From: Reyranella sp.
Lineage (GTDB): Bacteria > Pseudomonadota > Alphaproteobacteria > Reyranellales > Reyranellaceae
DNA length: 54,972 nucleotides
Direction: 5' to 3'
NCBI GenBank assembly: GCA_029946105.1
Contig: JAQSDW010000060.1
Location: forward strand, 1-54,972
Part shown: in pieces, positions 16,101 to 25,400 of the stretch
Layout: each line of letters begins with the position of its first letter
How positions within the stretch are numbered: the first letter of the stretch is position 1
Program-made: the position numbers and the translations under genes
The notes under the pieces: model-generated
What the model saw: only the letters and a program-made list of their open reading frames with translations
What the model was told of the DNA's origin: nothing
Database searches by the model: none

Positions 16101-17819
16101 TCACGCCGCTTGCGGCCCCCTGACAAGCCGGCCCGGCAGCGCGCCGGTCGCTTCACCGTCGCGATAGGTGACGGTGCCAGAAACGATAGTCGCACGATAG
16201 CCGCGCGCCCTCTGCAGCAGGCGCTTGCCACCGGCCGGCAGGTCCCACTTCATTACCGGCGCTTCGACCCGCAGCTTGTCGAAATCAATGACGTTGAGAT
16301 CGGCCTTGGCGCCGGGCGCCACACGGCCGCGGTCGTTGAGGCCGACGGCCCGGGCGCTGTCGAGCGTCTGGCGCTTCACCAGCCAGCTCACGTCGAGCCG
16401 GCCCGAGGCGCGATCGCGGCCCCAATGCGACAGGAGATAGGTTGGGAACGAGCCGTCCGAAATCAGGCCGACATGCGCACCGCCGTCACCCAGGCCGATC
16501 AGCGTGTGCGGGCTCTGCATCATCTCGCTGCAGCAGTCGAGGTTGAAGGCGGCATAATTGGCGAAGGGCGCGAAGATGAAGTTCTTGCCCTCGCCTTCGA
16601 TCAGATAGTCGTAGACGACCTCGCGCGGGTCGCGGTTCTCGCGGCGCGCCTGAGCGCCCAGCGAGTTCTCCTGCGGCGGCTCGTAGTCCGGCGGATCGCC
16701 GAGCGGGAACATGCGGTCGAAATCGGTGAGACGCGCCGCCATCTCCGAGCGCAGCGGCTCGTGGCTCTCCTTCAATATCTGGGCACGGAATTCGGTATCG
16801 CGCATGATCGCGAGACGCTCGGCCACCGTCTTGTGCTGGATCGCCTTGTAGGCGGCGCACATCGAGAACGGGATACGGCTCGCCTGCAGGCCCTGCAGCA
16901 CACCGATAGGCCGCGGCGCCACCTGCGCCTTGGCGCTGTGGCCCTTGGCGGCCAGCCCTTCGATCAGGCCGAGCAGGCGGCGCCAGCCGTCGGGGCGCGA
17001 GTGGCGCTGCGCCAGCGACACCGAGAACGGCCGACCCGATGCCGTGAGCAGCCGGTCGAGCATCTCGAATTCGCTCTCCGGGTTCGGCGTGTTGAAGTCG
17101 GAGATGAATTCGATCACGCCGCAGCCCGCGTCCTTCATGCCGAGCACGATGCCCAAAAGCTCCTCCTCCGAGGCGCGCAGCGACGGCGTCGGGTCGCCCT
17201 TCACCGTGCGGTGATTGAGCGTGCGCGAGGTCGAGAAGCCGAGCGCCCCGTCGCGCATCGCCTCGGCCGTGAGTTTGCGCATCTGGGCCACTTCGGCCGT
17301 CGTCGCCTCCTCCAGCCTGGCGGCCCGCTCGCCCATGACGAACACACGCAAGGCGCCGTGCGGCAGCTGCGCGCCGAGATCCATGTCGCGCGGCCTGGCC
17401 GCCAGAGCGTCGAGATACTGGCCGAACGATTCCCACGACCAGCTCAGCCCCTCGTCGAGTGCTGCACCGGGGATGTCTTCCACGCCTTCCATCAATTCAA
17501 TCAGGCGCTGGCGATCCTCGATCTTCACCGGCGCGAAGCCGACACCGCAATTGCCCATCACCGCTGTGGTGACGCCGTGCCAGCTCGACGGCTGCAGATG
17601 CGAATCCCAAGTCGCCTGGCCGTCGTAATGCGTGTGGATGTCGACGAAGCCCGGCGTGACCAGCAGGCCCTTGGCGTCGATCTCTTCGGCGCCCTTGCCG
17701 CTCACCTTGCCGACGGCCGCGATCTTGCCGTCCTTCACCGCGACATCGGCTTCGTGGAGTGCGGCACCTGTGCCGTCGGCCAGATTGCCGCCGCGTACGA
17801 CCAGATCGAATTCGGCCAT
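16101..17819 (-). CDS. N-acyl-D-amino-acid deacylase family amidohydrolase
   Basis: A 572-residue metal-dependent amidohydrolase of the D-aminoacylase group. Near the N-terminus, LVTPGFVDIHTHYDGQ gives the HxH metal motif, followed by the family's GVTTAVMGNCGVGFAPV. Later come GDGGAHVGLISDG and the C-terminal closing strand GRVAPGAKADLNVIDFDKL. Enzymes of the group cleave N-acyl-D-amino acids or related cyclic amides in the cytosol. A perfect hairpin in the leader contains the ribosome-binding GGGAG (see the separate entry). It lies downstream of gatA on the same strand, about 100 bases away. Confidence 0.88.
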   Translation of the reverse strand: MAEFDLVVRGGNLADGTGAALHEADVAVKDGKIAAVGKVSGKGAEEIDAKGLLVTPGFVDIHTHYDGQATWDSHLQPSSWHGVTTAVMGNCGVGFAPVKIEDRQRLIELMEGVEDIPGAALDEGLSWSWESFGQYLDALAARPRDMDLGAQLPHGALRVFVMGERAARLEEATTAEVAQMRKLTAEAMRDGALGFSTSRTLNHRTVKGDPTPSLRASEEELLGIVLGMKDAGCGVIEFISDFNTPNPESEFEMLDRLLTASGRPFSVSLAQRHSRPDGWRRLLGLIEGLAAKGHSAKAQVAPRPIGVLQGLQASRIPFSMCAAYKAIQHKTVAERLAIMRDTEFRAQILKESHEPLRSEMAARLTDFDRMFPLGDPPDYEPPQENSLGAQARRENRDPREVVYDYLIEGEGKNFIFAPFANYAAFNLDCCSEMMQSPHTLIGLGDGGAHVGLISDGSFPTYLLSHWGRDRASGRLDVSWLVKRQTLDSARAVGLNDRGRVAPGAKADLNVIDFDKLRVEAPVMKWDLPAGGKRLLQRARGYRATIVSGTVTYRDGEATGALPGRLVRGPQAA

Positions 17820-17827
17820 GTTCGTTT

Positions 17828-17845
17828 CTCCCGGGTTGCCGGGAG
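17828..17845 (-). promoter_or_regulatory. Leader hairpin covering the ribosome site of the deacylase gene
   Basis: Perfect 7-base arms CTCCCGG and CCGGGAG with a 4-base loop, 8 bases upstream of the ATG at 17819. The right arm on the transcript contains GGGAG, the only plausible ribosome site. Folding would therefore hide it. No long U run follows, so it is not a clear terminator. Confidence 0.5.
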
Positions 17846-17896
17846 TTTAGCGCAAAACCTTCAGACTGACCGCATTGCAGACCGAAATGACATAGT

Positions 17897-17918
17897 CCTC
17901 CCCATATAAATGGGGAGG
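17897..17918 (-). terminator. Hairpin just after the gatA stop codon
   Basis: Perfect 9-base arms CCTCCCCAT and ATGGGGAGG with an ATAA-class 4-base loop, one base past the gatA stop. The sequence after it on the minus strand (ACTATGTC) lacks a U run. It could be a weak terminator or an mRNA 3'-end protector, or a dispersed intergenic palindrome. Confidence 0.5.
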
Positions 17919-17919
17919 C

Positions 17920-19392
17920 CTAGTAACCTGCGGGCCGTGACGTGAAAGCAGCCGCCTTCTCCAGCGCCGCTGCCGCACGCAGCATCGTTTCCTCGTCGAA
18001 GGCGCGACCGATCAACTGAAGGCCGAGCGGCAGACCATCCCTGTCGAGACCGGCCGGCACCGAAATGCCGGGCAGGCCCGCCATCGAGGCCGGGATGGTG
18101 AACATGTCGTTGAGGTACATCGTCACCGGATCGTCCATCTTGTCGCCGGCGGCGAAGGCGGCGGTGGGCGCGGTCGGCGTCAGCAGCACGTCGCACTTCT
18201 CGAAGGCCTGGTTGAAGTCGCGGGCGATCAGCGAGCGGATCTGCTGCGCCTTCTTGTAGTAGGCGTCGTAGTAGCCGGCCGACAGCACGTAGGTGCCGAT
18301 CATGATGCGCCGGCGCACTTCCTTGCCGAAGCCTGCGCCGCGCGTGTTCTGGTACATCTCGCCCAGGTCCTTGCCCGGCACGCGTAACCCGAAGCGTACG
18401 CCGTCATAGCGCGCCAGGTTGGACGAACACTCCGCCGGCGCCACGATGTAGTAGGCCGGCAGCGCATACTTGGTGTGCGGCAGCAAGATCTCGACCGGCA
18501 CGGCGCCAGCAGCCTTCAGCATCTCCTTGCCGCGCGTCCACAGCGCCTCGATCTCGGGCGACGTGCCCTCGACGTGGTACTCCCTGGGAATACCGACCTT
18601 GAGGCCCTTGATATCCGGGTTGCGCGCCGCGGCGGCGAAGTCCGGCACGGCGAGTGGCGCGGAAGTGGAATCCCTGGGATCGTGGCCGGCCATCGCCTGC
18701 AGCAGCAGTGCCGAGTCCTCGACGGTGCGGGCGAACGGGCCGGGCTGATCCAGCGAGCTGGCGAAGGCCACGACGCCCCAGCGCGAGCAGCGGCCATAGG
18801 TCGGCTTCAGGCCAACGATGCCGCAGAACGACGCTGGCTGGCGGATCGATCCGCCCGTGTCGGTGCCGGTGCTGCCCGGCACCATGTAGGCCGCGACCGC
18901 CGCCGCCGAGCCGCCAGACGATCCGCCCGGCACCAGCTTGCGGTTGTCACCCTTGCGCTTCCACGGATTTTCGACGCCGCCGAAGTGGCTGGTCATGTTG
19001 GACGAGCCCATGGCGAACTCGTCGAGGTTGGTCTTGCCGACCATCACCGCGCCCGACTTCCACAGGTTGGTCGTCACCGTGCTCTCATACTGCGGCACGA
19101 AGCCTTCGAGGATGTGCGAGGCGGCCGTGGTCTGCACGCCCTCGGTGCAGAACAGATCCTTTATGGCGAGCGGAATGCCTTCGAGCAGGCCCGCTTCGCC
19201 CTTGGCGCGACGCGCGTCGGAGGCCGCGGCCATGGCGCGCGCCTTCTCCGGCGTCTCGGTGATGAAGGCGTTGAGCGCGCGGTGCTCATCGAGTTTCGCG
19301 AGATGGGCATCGGCCACCTCGACGGCGCTCGCCTCTTTCTTTGCGAGGGTGGCGGCGAGCTGGGCAACGGTGAGATCGGTGAGAGAAGTCAT
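17920..19392 (-). CDS. gatA: Asp-tRNA(Asn)/Glu-tRNA(Gln) amidotransferase subunit A
   Basis: A 490-residue amidase-signature protein. The catalytic Lys is in [12 protein letters not shown], and the Ser-cisSer-Lys triad region is in [14 protein letters not shown] and [24 protein letters not shown]. The C-terminal [18 protein letters not shown] and [22 protein letters not shown] are standard GatA. It releases ammonia from glutamine for the GatB site. The start lies 3 bases after the gatC stop, so gatC and gatA form an operon. gatB is not adjacent. Confidence 0.97.
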   Translation of the reverse strand: MTSLTDLTVAQLAATLAKKEASAVEVADAHLAKLDEHRALNAFITETPEKARAMAAASDARRAKGEAGLLEGIPLAIKDLFCTEGVQTTAASHILEGFVPQYESTVTTNLWKSGAVMVGKTNLDEFAMGSSNMTSHFGGVENPWKRKGDNRKLVPGGSSGGSAAAVAAYMVPGSTGTDTGGSIRQPASFCGIVGLKPTYGRCSRWGVVAFASSLDQPGPFARTVEDSALLLQAMAGHDPRDSTSAPLAVPDFAAAARNPDIKGLKVGIPREYHVEGTSPEIEALWTRGKEMLKAAGAVPVEILLPHTKYALPAYYIVAPAECSSNLARYDGVRFGLRVPGKDLGEMYQNTRGAGFGKEVRRRIMIGTYVLSAGYYDAYYKKAQQIRSLIARDFNQAFEKCDVLLTPTAPTAAFAAGDKMDDPVTMYLNDMFTIPASMAGLPGISVPAGLDRDGLPLGLQLIGRAFDEETMLRAAAALEKAAAFTSRPAGY

Positions 19393-19395
19393 GGC

Positions 19396-19713
19396 CTACT
19401 CCACCACCTTGGGAACGGTAAAGAAGCCGCCGGCATTCTTGTCGGACGAGTCGATATAGACGGCGCCACCCGGGGCATTGGCCAGCACCTTGGCGGCGAT
19501 GCCACCGTCGGTCACCTTGTCGGCGCGCATCGGCAGGGTGACGTCAGACACGCTCGACAGCGGCTCGATGTTGCGGGTGTCGACCTCGTTCAACTGCTCG
19601 ATCCAGGCGAAAATGCCCGACAACTCGCCGGCCAGGGTGCCGAGTTCCTCGTCCGGCACCTTCAGACGGGCAAGCCGCGCGATGCGTGCCACAGTGTCCT
19701 TGTCGAGCGCCAT
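19396..19713 (-). CDS. gatC: Asp-tRNA(Asn)/Glu-tRNA(Gln) amidotransferase subunit C
   Basis: A 105-residue GatC of usual size: DTVARIARLARLKVPDEEL, then FAWIEQLNEVDTRNIEPLSSV and a C-terminal DKNAGGFFTVPKVVE, the conserved end that wraps around GatA. It stabilises the GatA-GatB interface. The ATG at 19713 follows TTGGAGACG; a longer open frame upstream would add an unlikely tail. It is translationally close to gatA and lies 93 bases from the antiporter gene on the same strand. Confidence 0.96.
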   Translation of the reverse strand: MALDKDTVARIARLARLKVPDEELGTLAGELSGIFAWIEQLNEVDTRNIEPLSSVSDVTLPMRADKVTDGGIAAKVLANAPGGAVYIDSSDKNAGGFFTVPKVVE

Positions 19714-19806
19714 TTCATCGTCTCCAAAGCCCGTATTGGGCGCGGTTGGTAGCCGTTTTGCCCTGCCCCGGCAACCGATCAGGGACAACACCTGATCAGG
19801 CAGTGC

Positions 19807-22326
19807 CTAGGAAGCGACCTTGCTTTGGTTGTCGGCGACCCGGCGCGCGGCGACGGCCTCGATCTCGGCACGGACCTCGGGCCGGCCCGCCAGCAGCCGG
19901 TCGAAGTCCTTCTTGTGCAGCGTCAGCAAGTGGCAATAGCCGTCGGCGACGACGTCGGCACTGCGCGGCTGGGAACTCAGCAGGCCCATCTCGCCGAAGA
20001 AGTCCCCTTCCTTCAGCGGGATCGGGTGGCCAGGGATCCGGACCGTGACACTGCCGGCGGCGATGAAGTACATGGCATCGGGCCGTCCACCCTTGGTCAC
20101 GATCTTCTCGCCCGGCAACACGACCTGGGCTCGCAGGCGCTTGCCGACGTCGGTGACGGCCTTGTGGTCCAGCGACACGAAAATCGGCACGCGAGCGATC
20201 ATGCCGGCCAGTTCCAGGCCGAGATCGAGCGGCGGGCGCCGCGTCAGAATATTGCGGCGCATGCCAAGGTCGAGGCGCAGGTTGTTGTAGACCTCGCGAT
20301 TGATGATGCCCTCGCGCAGCCGCCGCGCGTACTCCATCGCCTCGAACCGGATGCCGGCACGCTCGATCTGGCGACCCTGAACCGATTCGGCGTAACCCGG
20401 ATACTGCAAGGAGAGCGCCTTGAGCGCGCTGTCGACCGCCGTCTGGCGCTTGGCGATCACGCCCGCCAGCCGCGTCTCGGCGTCGGCGCCGAGCAGGTCG
20501 GCGACCGAACTGATGTTGAAGGCCGCCAATTCAGCGAGCACGCTTTGCGAGACCATCAGGATCTCGAATCGGTCTGCGAGCTGCTCGGTCAACGGGCCTT
20601 CGATTTCAAACCGGCGGTGCAGCCAAAGCGCTAACCGGAAGGCGAGGTCGGGACGCTGGATGTTCTCGAGCCATTGCTCGTAACCCGCCTCACCATGATC
20701 ACGCACGGCATCGATCAGTCGATCGGCCCTGGCCGCCAGCAGAGCCACCATGCGCCGCGACAGGATCTGCTGCTCGAAGAGGTCGAGGTAGAGTTCCCTT
20801 TCGCGCGTCGACAGTGTCACCAGGCCGATCGTCAACCGTTCGCCGATGTCGAGCGCCAGTTCCTCAGGGACCGCTTCGAGGTCGTCTCCGCCCGCCGAGG
20901 CCGGATCTGCATCTATGCCGCCGACCCGCGCGTTGTGCGTGCGCATGATCTGCTGGAGGTGGCGGGCGACATTGACCCGCGACAGGGCCAGCACGCGATC
21001 GCGTAGCGCGACCTCCAGTCGGCTGAGCTTGTCGAGTCCGAGCAGGTGCATCAGCACGCCGAGCGTCGTCGCATTCACGAACAAGGTAAACAGCACGAAC
21101 AGCGTGGCTGAGATGGCGATGAAGTCGCGGACGTCCTCGGGCAAGCGCTGGTCGCCGGCTGCCACCATAGCGAGCACGATCGTCACCGCGCCACGCAGGC
21201 CACCCCAGACGAGGATGGCCTTGTAACGAATGTTGACGGGCTGGACCAAGCGCGTCGCCTCGAGGATCGGGAACATGCCGAACACGACCAGGGCGCGCGC
21301 CGAGAACGCTCCGAGGGCCACCGCCACGACGCCCCAGACGTAAAGCCAGCTCATGCGCAGCAGCACGTCGGCCGCCAGCATCGACGCCAGCACGAAGATG
21401 AGGCAGTTCGCCCAGAACTCGAGCTGCGCCCACAGTTGGCGCAAGGCCGCCCACTGCCGGGGATGGAGGTGGGTCGGGCCGTAGGCCGCCACGGTGAGCG
21501 CCGCCATCACCACCGACACGACGCCCGAGATGTGAAGGTAGCGATCGGCCAGAATGAAACTCAGGTAAGTGAGGCTCACGGTGACCGACGCAATCGCTGC
21601 GTCCGATTCGCCCAGCCTCGGCAGGATCACCATCGCGCCGCGCGCCATCGCGAATCCGAACAGCAGGCCGCCGATGAATTCACGCAGGAACACGCCGACG
21701 GCGCCGGTCGGATCGGCGACGATCTCGACCGACAGGGGATCGGCAACCGACCTCGAGGCCAGGATCCCCATGAACAGGCCGAAGGCTGCGATGGCGACGG
21801 CGTCGTTCAGCAGCGATTCGCCTTCTGCCAGGATCGACAGCCGCTTCGGCGCGCCGACATCGCGGAAGATGCCGATGACCGCCGCCGGATCAGTGGTCGA
21901 CACGACGGCGCCGAGCAGTAGGCAGACGGTGAGGTCGATGCCGGTCGCCAGGTGCACGACGCCGGCCACGGCGCCGATGCACACCAGGACGGCCACGATG
22001 GCCAGCAGCAGCACCGCCGAAATCTCGTCGAACAGGCGACGGACGTCGATCGTCAGTCCCGCCGTGAACAGCAGAGGCGGCAAAAACAGCGGCAGAAAGA
22101 CATCGGTACCGACCTCGAGCTTGTCGAGGCCGATGAAGGCATCGCCCAGCACCCCGAACTTGAAGTCGCCGGAGATGATCCATGAGCCCAGGAAGCCCAT
22201 GGTCATGCCGGCGATGGCCAGCAGCACCGTGTGCGGCAGACGGAACCGCTCGGCCACCGGCACCAGCACGCTGACCACGGTCAGCACCATCGCAATCGCC
22301 AGCAATGCATAGATGGTGTCAGTCAC
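19807..22326 (-). CDS. CPA1 Na+/H+ antiporter with C-terminal cyclic-nucleotide-binding domain
   Basis: An 839-residue inner-membrane protein. About 12 membrane segments fill residues 1-420, with the CPA1 signatures FLPLFLPPLLFTAGL and TTDPAAVIGIFRDVG...AEGESLLNDAVAI (the ion-binding Asp pair region). A long cytosolic helical part follows. It ends in a CAP-type effector domain at about 700-830: VVLPGEKIVTKGG, AMYFIAAGSVTVRI and GDFFGEMGLLSSQPRSADVVA. The last segment matches the phosphate-binding cassette, so cAMP or cGMP control of ion exchange is likely. It is divergent from ruvX. Confidence 0.92.
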   Translation of the reverse strand: MTDTIYALLAIAMVLTVVSVLVPVAERFRLPHTVLLAIAGMTMGFLGSWIISGDFKFGVLGDAFIGLDKLEVGTDVFLPLFLPPLLFTAGLTIDVRRLFDEISAVLLLAIVAVLVCIGAVAGVVHLATGIDLTVCLLLGAVVSTTDPAAVIGIFRDVGAPKRLSILAEGESLLNDAVAIAAFGLFMGILASRSVADPLSVEIVADPTGAVGVFLREFIGGLLFGFAMARGAMVILPRLGESDAAIASVTVSLTYLSFILADRYLHISGVVSVVMAALTVAAYGPTHLHPRQWAALRQLWAQLEFWANCLIFVLASMLAADVLLRMSWLYVWGVVAVALGAFSARALVVFGMFPILEATRLVQPVNIRYKAILVWGGLRGAVTIVLAMVAAGDQRLPEDVRDFIAISATLFVLFTLFVNATTLGVLMHLLGLDKLSRLEVALRDRVLALSRVNVARHLQQIMRTHNARVGGIDADPASAGGDDLEAVPEELALDIGERLTIGLVTLSTRERELYLDLFEQQILSRRMVALLAARADRLIDAVRDHGEAGYEQWLENIQRPDLAFRLALWLHRRFEIEGPLTEQLADRFEILMVSQSVLAELAAFNISSVADLLGADAETRLAGVIAKRQTAVDSALKALSLQYPGYAESVQGRQIERAGIRFEAMEYARRLREGIINREVYNNLRLDLGMRRNILTRRPPLDLGLELAGMIARVPIFVSLDHKAVTDVGKRLRAQVVLPGEKIVTKGGRPDAMYFIAAGSVTVRIPGHPIPLKEGDFFGEMGLLSSQPRSADVVADGYCHLLTLHKKDFDRLLAGRPEVRAEIEAVAARRVADNQSKVAS

Positions 22327-22479
22327 TTGACGAAGTTACTCCTGACGGGGCCGTGTCGACCCGTGCCTGATCACGCCTTATAACCTCGACAATGGCCGGC
22401 ATGGCAGTCTTCATTCACTAAATGTGCAATACCTCCGACGTCAGGCAGAACTGTGGCGTGTGGATGCCACGACGGAATT

Positions 22480-22974
22480 ATGACAATGCCCGTCATTGAA
22501 TTCCCCGACCTGAAAACCCTGCTGGTGCGCGACGGGCGGCTGATGGCGCTCGACCTCGGCAGCAAGTCCATCGGTATCGCCACCTCAGACGCGCTCCGCA
22601 TGCTGGCAACGCCGCTTACTACGATACGGCGTGGCAAGCTCGCGGTCGATCTCGCGGCTCTCGCCGACCTCGTGAAGAAGCATGAGATCAAGGCCCTGGC
22701 GATCGGCCTGCCGCTCAACATGGACGGCACCGAAGGGCCGCGTTGCCAGTCGGTCCGCCAGTTCGCCGCCAACATCGCCGCCCACGGACCGCCGGCGTTG
22801 GCCGCACTGCCGATCGTGATGCAGGACGAGCGGCTCAGCACCGCCGCGGTGACGCGTGGCATGATCGACGACTACGATATGAGCCGCGCCAAGCGTGCCG
22901 AACGGGTCGACGCGGCCGCAGCGGCCTGGATCCTCGAATCGGCGCTCGCGAGGCTGCGCCCCGGACCAGCCTAG
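22480..22974 (+). CDS. ruvX: Putative pre-16S rRNA nuclease / Holliday-junction resolvase YqgF (RuvX)
   Basis: A 164-residue RNase H-fold protein. Active-site segments are MALDLGSKSIGIATSD (first Asp), AIGLPLNMDGTEGPR (Glu region), QDERLSTAAV (DER) and VDAAAAAWILES (last Asp). The family matures the 5' end of 16S rRNA in E. coli. The ATG at 22480 was chosen; another ATG lies two codons later, and the ribosome site is weak for both. It is divergent from the antiporter and gatCA. Its stop overlaps that of the di-heme protein in a shared CTAG. Confidence 0.92.
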   Translation: MTMPVIEFPDLKTLLVRDGRLMALDLGSKSIGIATSDALRMLATPLTTIRRGKLAVDLAALADLVKKHEIKALAIGLPLNMDGTEGPRCQSVRQFAANIAAHGPPALAALPIVMQDERLSTAAVTRGMIDDYDMSRAKRAERVDAAAAAWILESALARLRPGPA

Positions 22975-24158
22975 GGACAGAGCGGCGGCGGCGCGGGATG
23001 CGGCGGCGGATCGGCGTCGAGCGACCGCAGGAAAGCCACCAGATCGGTGCTCTGCCCGGCCGACAGGCCGAGCGAGCGAACCAGGGGCACACCGTCGCTG
23101 TGCAGGCGATCCGGGCTCACCTCGGAATAGTGCCGCACGACATCCTCCAGCGTGGCGAGGCCACCGTTGTGCATGTAGGCGACCGACCGGCCGACTTGGC
23201 GCAGGCCGGGAACGCGGAACTCGCCGAAATTACTGTGCAGCCGCCGCACATGTTGCGTGCGCAGCGCGCTGCTGCCCGAGGCATCGTCGTTGTAGCGACC
23301 CAGCAGGTTGAATGGGCTGGCCGCGAGCGCCGCAAGTCCGCCCAGCCGCCCGCTGTCGACTTCGCCCGGACGCACGAAGAAAGCGATGCCGATATCGCCG
23401 AACTCGCCGTTGGTGAAACGCGGTCCGAGATGGCAGGCGTTGCAGTTGCCCGCACCGATGAATAGTTGCAGGCCGCGTTGCTCAGCCAATCCATACCGGG
23501 ACGCGGCTTCGCGGTCTCCGGCCACGAGCGCATCGCGGAAATCGTCGAACCGCGTGCGCGGGCTCACCAAGGTCGCCTGGAAGGCGGCCAGGGCTTTCGC
23601 CGCATCGACCAGCAGCCGCTCGTCGTCTCCATCGGGCTTGGCGCCGAAGGCGCGCTCGTAGCCGCAGGCGAGTTGCTTGTCCTCGCGCAGCAGGCGGGAC
23701 GCGCGTTCGCGGCTGCCCCCCATTTCCCGCGGATCGAGGATCGGCCGGATGCTCTGCGACCACAGCGAATCGCCCGCACCGTTCCAGCCGAACCAGTGGG
23801 AATAGCCGACATTCCACAGCGACGGTGTGCGCCGGTCGAGGTCGGCGCGCGCCTTGCCCAAGGCACGGCCGTCGCTCCAGTCCCGCCCGGCCTGATGGCA
23901 GGTGGCGCAGCTCATGAGCTCGTCGCCGGACAGGCGTACATCGTTGAAGAGATGTTCGCCCAGCGCAATTCCGGCCGGCGTGCCCGATATGCGGTTCGAG
24001 GGATCGCGTGCCGGCGGCGGCGGCCATGGCCCATGCCGGCCGACGAGCCGAATCTCGGCTTCCGACCAGTCAGGCGGTGCCTGCGCCGCTGCCGGTGCGA
24101 CAATTGCCGCCACGAGCACCGACGCCAGCAACGCCGCCGTCAGAGGCCTCCGCCTCAC
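22971..24158 (-). CDS. Di-heme cytochrome c peroxidase / MauG-like protein
   Basis: A 395-residue exported protein with a signal ending AAAQA. It has two c-type heme sites, CATCH (84-88) and CNACH (239-243), as in bacterial di-heme peroxidases and MauG relatives. The later VAYMHNGGLATLEDVVRHY matches the peroxidase segment before the C-terminus. A Pro-rich end (PPPHPAPPP) is unusual. It could reduce H2O2 in the periplasm or oxidise a protein partner. It is the last gene of a three-gene overlapping operon with a YtkA-like protein and an amidohydrolase. Confidence 0.9.
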   Translation of the reverse strand: MRRRPLTAALLASVLVAAIVAPAAAQAPPDWSEAEIRLVGRHGPWPPPPARDPSNRISGTPAGIALGEHLFNDVRLSGDELMSCATCHQAGRDWSDGRALGKARADLDRRTPSLWNVGYSHWFGWNGAGDSLWSQSIRPILDPREMGGSRERASRLLREDKQLACGYERAFGAKPDGDDERLLVDAAKALAAFQATLVSPRTRFDDFRDALVAGDREAASRYGLAEQRGLQLFIGAGNCNACHLGPRFTNGEFGDIGIAFFVRPGEVDSGRLGGLAALAASPFNLLGRYNDDASGSSALRTQHVRRLHSNFGEFRVPGLRQVGRSVAYMHNGGLATLEDVVRHYSEVSPDRLHSDGVPLVRSLGLSAGQSTDLVAFLRSLDADPPPHPAPPPLCP

Positions 24159-24568
24159 TTGATGTAGTAGTCGTGCGTCAGGCGCTCTATTTCCTCGCCG
24201 GCGCGCACGTCGATGGAGATCTCCCAGTGCCCGGCCATGTGAAAGACCAGGCCCTCGGCGCGGAACCGCCCGTCCCCCTTCGACACGATGCTGGGACGGT
24301 AATTCATGGTGTGCTTGTGCTCGGGCATCACCGCGTCGACCACGACGAGCTCGCCCGCACTGCCCGACTTGGTGCAGACATTGAAGACCAGCGCGAACGG
24401 CTCCCCGACCTCGATGCGCAGAGGGTCAGGACGAAAAGCGATCATGTAGTGATCCGAGAAGATCACCAGCCCGGTCCCACGGCCGAGGTCGAGCGGACAA
24501 TCCGCCCGTGCTGGGTTCCAGGCGGCATTCGCGAAGAGAAGCGCAAACAGGACCGCCAGCAGTTTCAT
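24155..24568 (-). CDS. YtkA-like periplasmic protein
   Basis: A 137-residue exported protein with a signal peptide ending near PARAD (22). Its body is an immunoglobulin-like beta sandwich of the YtkA type: GEPFALVFNVC, VVVDAVMPEHKHTMNYRPSIV and GLVFHMAGHWEISIDV. The Met and His residues in MPEHKHTMNY and FHMAGHWE resemble copper-binding sites in related FixH/YtkA domains, an inference only. Starts and stops overlap on both sides by four bases (ATGA type). It is therefore co-made with the amidohydrolase before it and the di-heme protein after it. Confidence 0.8.
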   Translation of the reverse strand: MKLLAVLFALLFANAAWNPARADCPLDLGRGTGLVIFSDHYMIAFRPDPLRIEVGEPFALVFNVCTKSGSAGELVVVDAVMPEHKHTMNYRPSIVSKGDGRFRAEGLVFHMAGHWEISIDVRAGEEIERLTHDYYIK

Positions 24569-25389
24569 TGGGCGCCGCCAAACAGGCGGTCACCGTTCTC
24601 GTAAGCGATCTTGCGCGCGACATCCGGCGGCAGGTCGGACAGCCACTGCCGCGACCAGCGGGCATGCTCGATCACATAGTGCCAGCGCTCGGGCGTGAAG
24701 GTATCGGTGCCGACCACGAACCGATCGGGAAATTCGAGGAACGCCTCGCGCCAGCCCGGAGCGACCTTGCCGTTCGACGCATGCGAGGTGAGGAACGCCA
24801 GGTCGCAATAGAGCGTAGGATACTTGCGCAGCATCTCACGCACCTTCTCGGGCCGCTCGAAACCGGAATGAGCCCACAACACCCTGGCGTTCGGGTCCTG
24901 CTGGAAATGGCGCGCGACGGCATCGGAATCCGAATGCGAATGCAGGAACAACCCGTACTTCTTGGCGAGCTGGACGACGCCGCGCATGTTGGGAAGGTCG
25001 GCATCGGCGCCGTAGATGTGGAACTCGCCGATGGCGACGTACTTGCGCTTGGCGAGCAGATCCTCGAGGAACGGCAGGACCGTCGGATCCTTGGCCCAGG
25101 TCGAGAGCTCACCGCGCGAGCGATAGGGCCGCAGTTCCGGCACGATCACGCCCGGCGCCACGTCCTGCAGCATCTTGGTGCCCTCGTTGTTCGAACTCGA
25201 CACCATGGCGCGCTTCACGCCGGCTTTCTTCAGGATCTCAACGACCTCCTTAGGTGGCACGACCGTCCAGGCGTCGTGGCTGTAATGCATATGCGCGTCG
25301 AAGATCGGCAGTTCCTGGTCGGCATGGGCCAGCCTGGTCGTGGCGACCAGTGAAGCGACCAACGAAAGGAAGACAAGCCCATGGCGCAT
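24565..25389 (-). CDS. Exported TIM-barrel amidohydrolase (amidohydrolase_2 type)
   Basis: A 274-residue protein. A signal peptide ends at AHADQ, followed at once by the first barrel strand with DAHMHYS (31-37). Further family features are IGEFHIYG, FLHSHSDSDA, VLWAHSGF and the C-terminal VVGTDTF, which supplies the conserved Asp. Export of an amidohydrolase_2 enzyme is uncommon; most are cytosolic. It is the first gene of the three-gene unit with the YtkA-like and di-heme proteins. The substrate is unknown. Confidence 0.85.
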   Translation of the reverse strand: MRHGLVFLSLVASLVATTRLAHADQELPIFDAHMHYSHDAWTVVPPKEVVEILKKAGVKRAMVSSSNNEGTKMLQDVAPGVIVPELRPYRSRGELSTWAKDPTVLPFLEDLLAKRKYVAIGEFHIYGADADLPNMRGVVQLAKKYGLFLHSHSDSDAVARHFQQDPNARVLWAHSGFERPEKVREMLRKYPTLYCDLAFLTSHASNGKVAPGWREAFLEFPDRFVVGTDTFTPERWHYVIEHARWSRQWLSDLPPDVARKIAYENGDRLFGGAQ

Positions 25390-25400
25390 GCGATGTTCCT

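Noticed and set aside
14988-17909. A 973-codon plus-strand frame running from the monooxygenase through the deacylase region
   Set aside because: It crosses two well-supported genes in other frames and has no recognisable domain; it is only an absence of stops in G+C-rich DNA.
19780-19806. CCTGATCAGG palindrome and repeated CCTGATC between gatC and the antiporter gene as a terminator or operator
   Set aside because: The arms are short, no T run follows on the minus strand, and the sequence could be chance.
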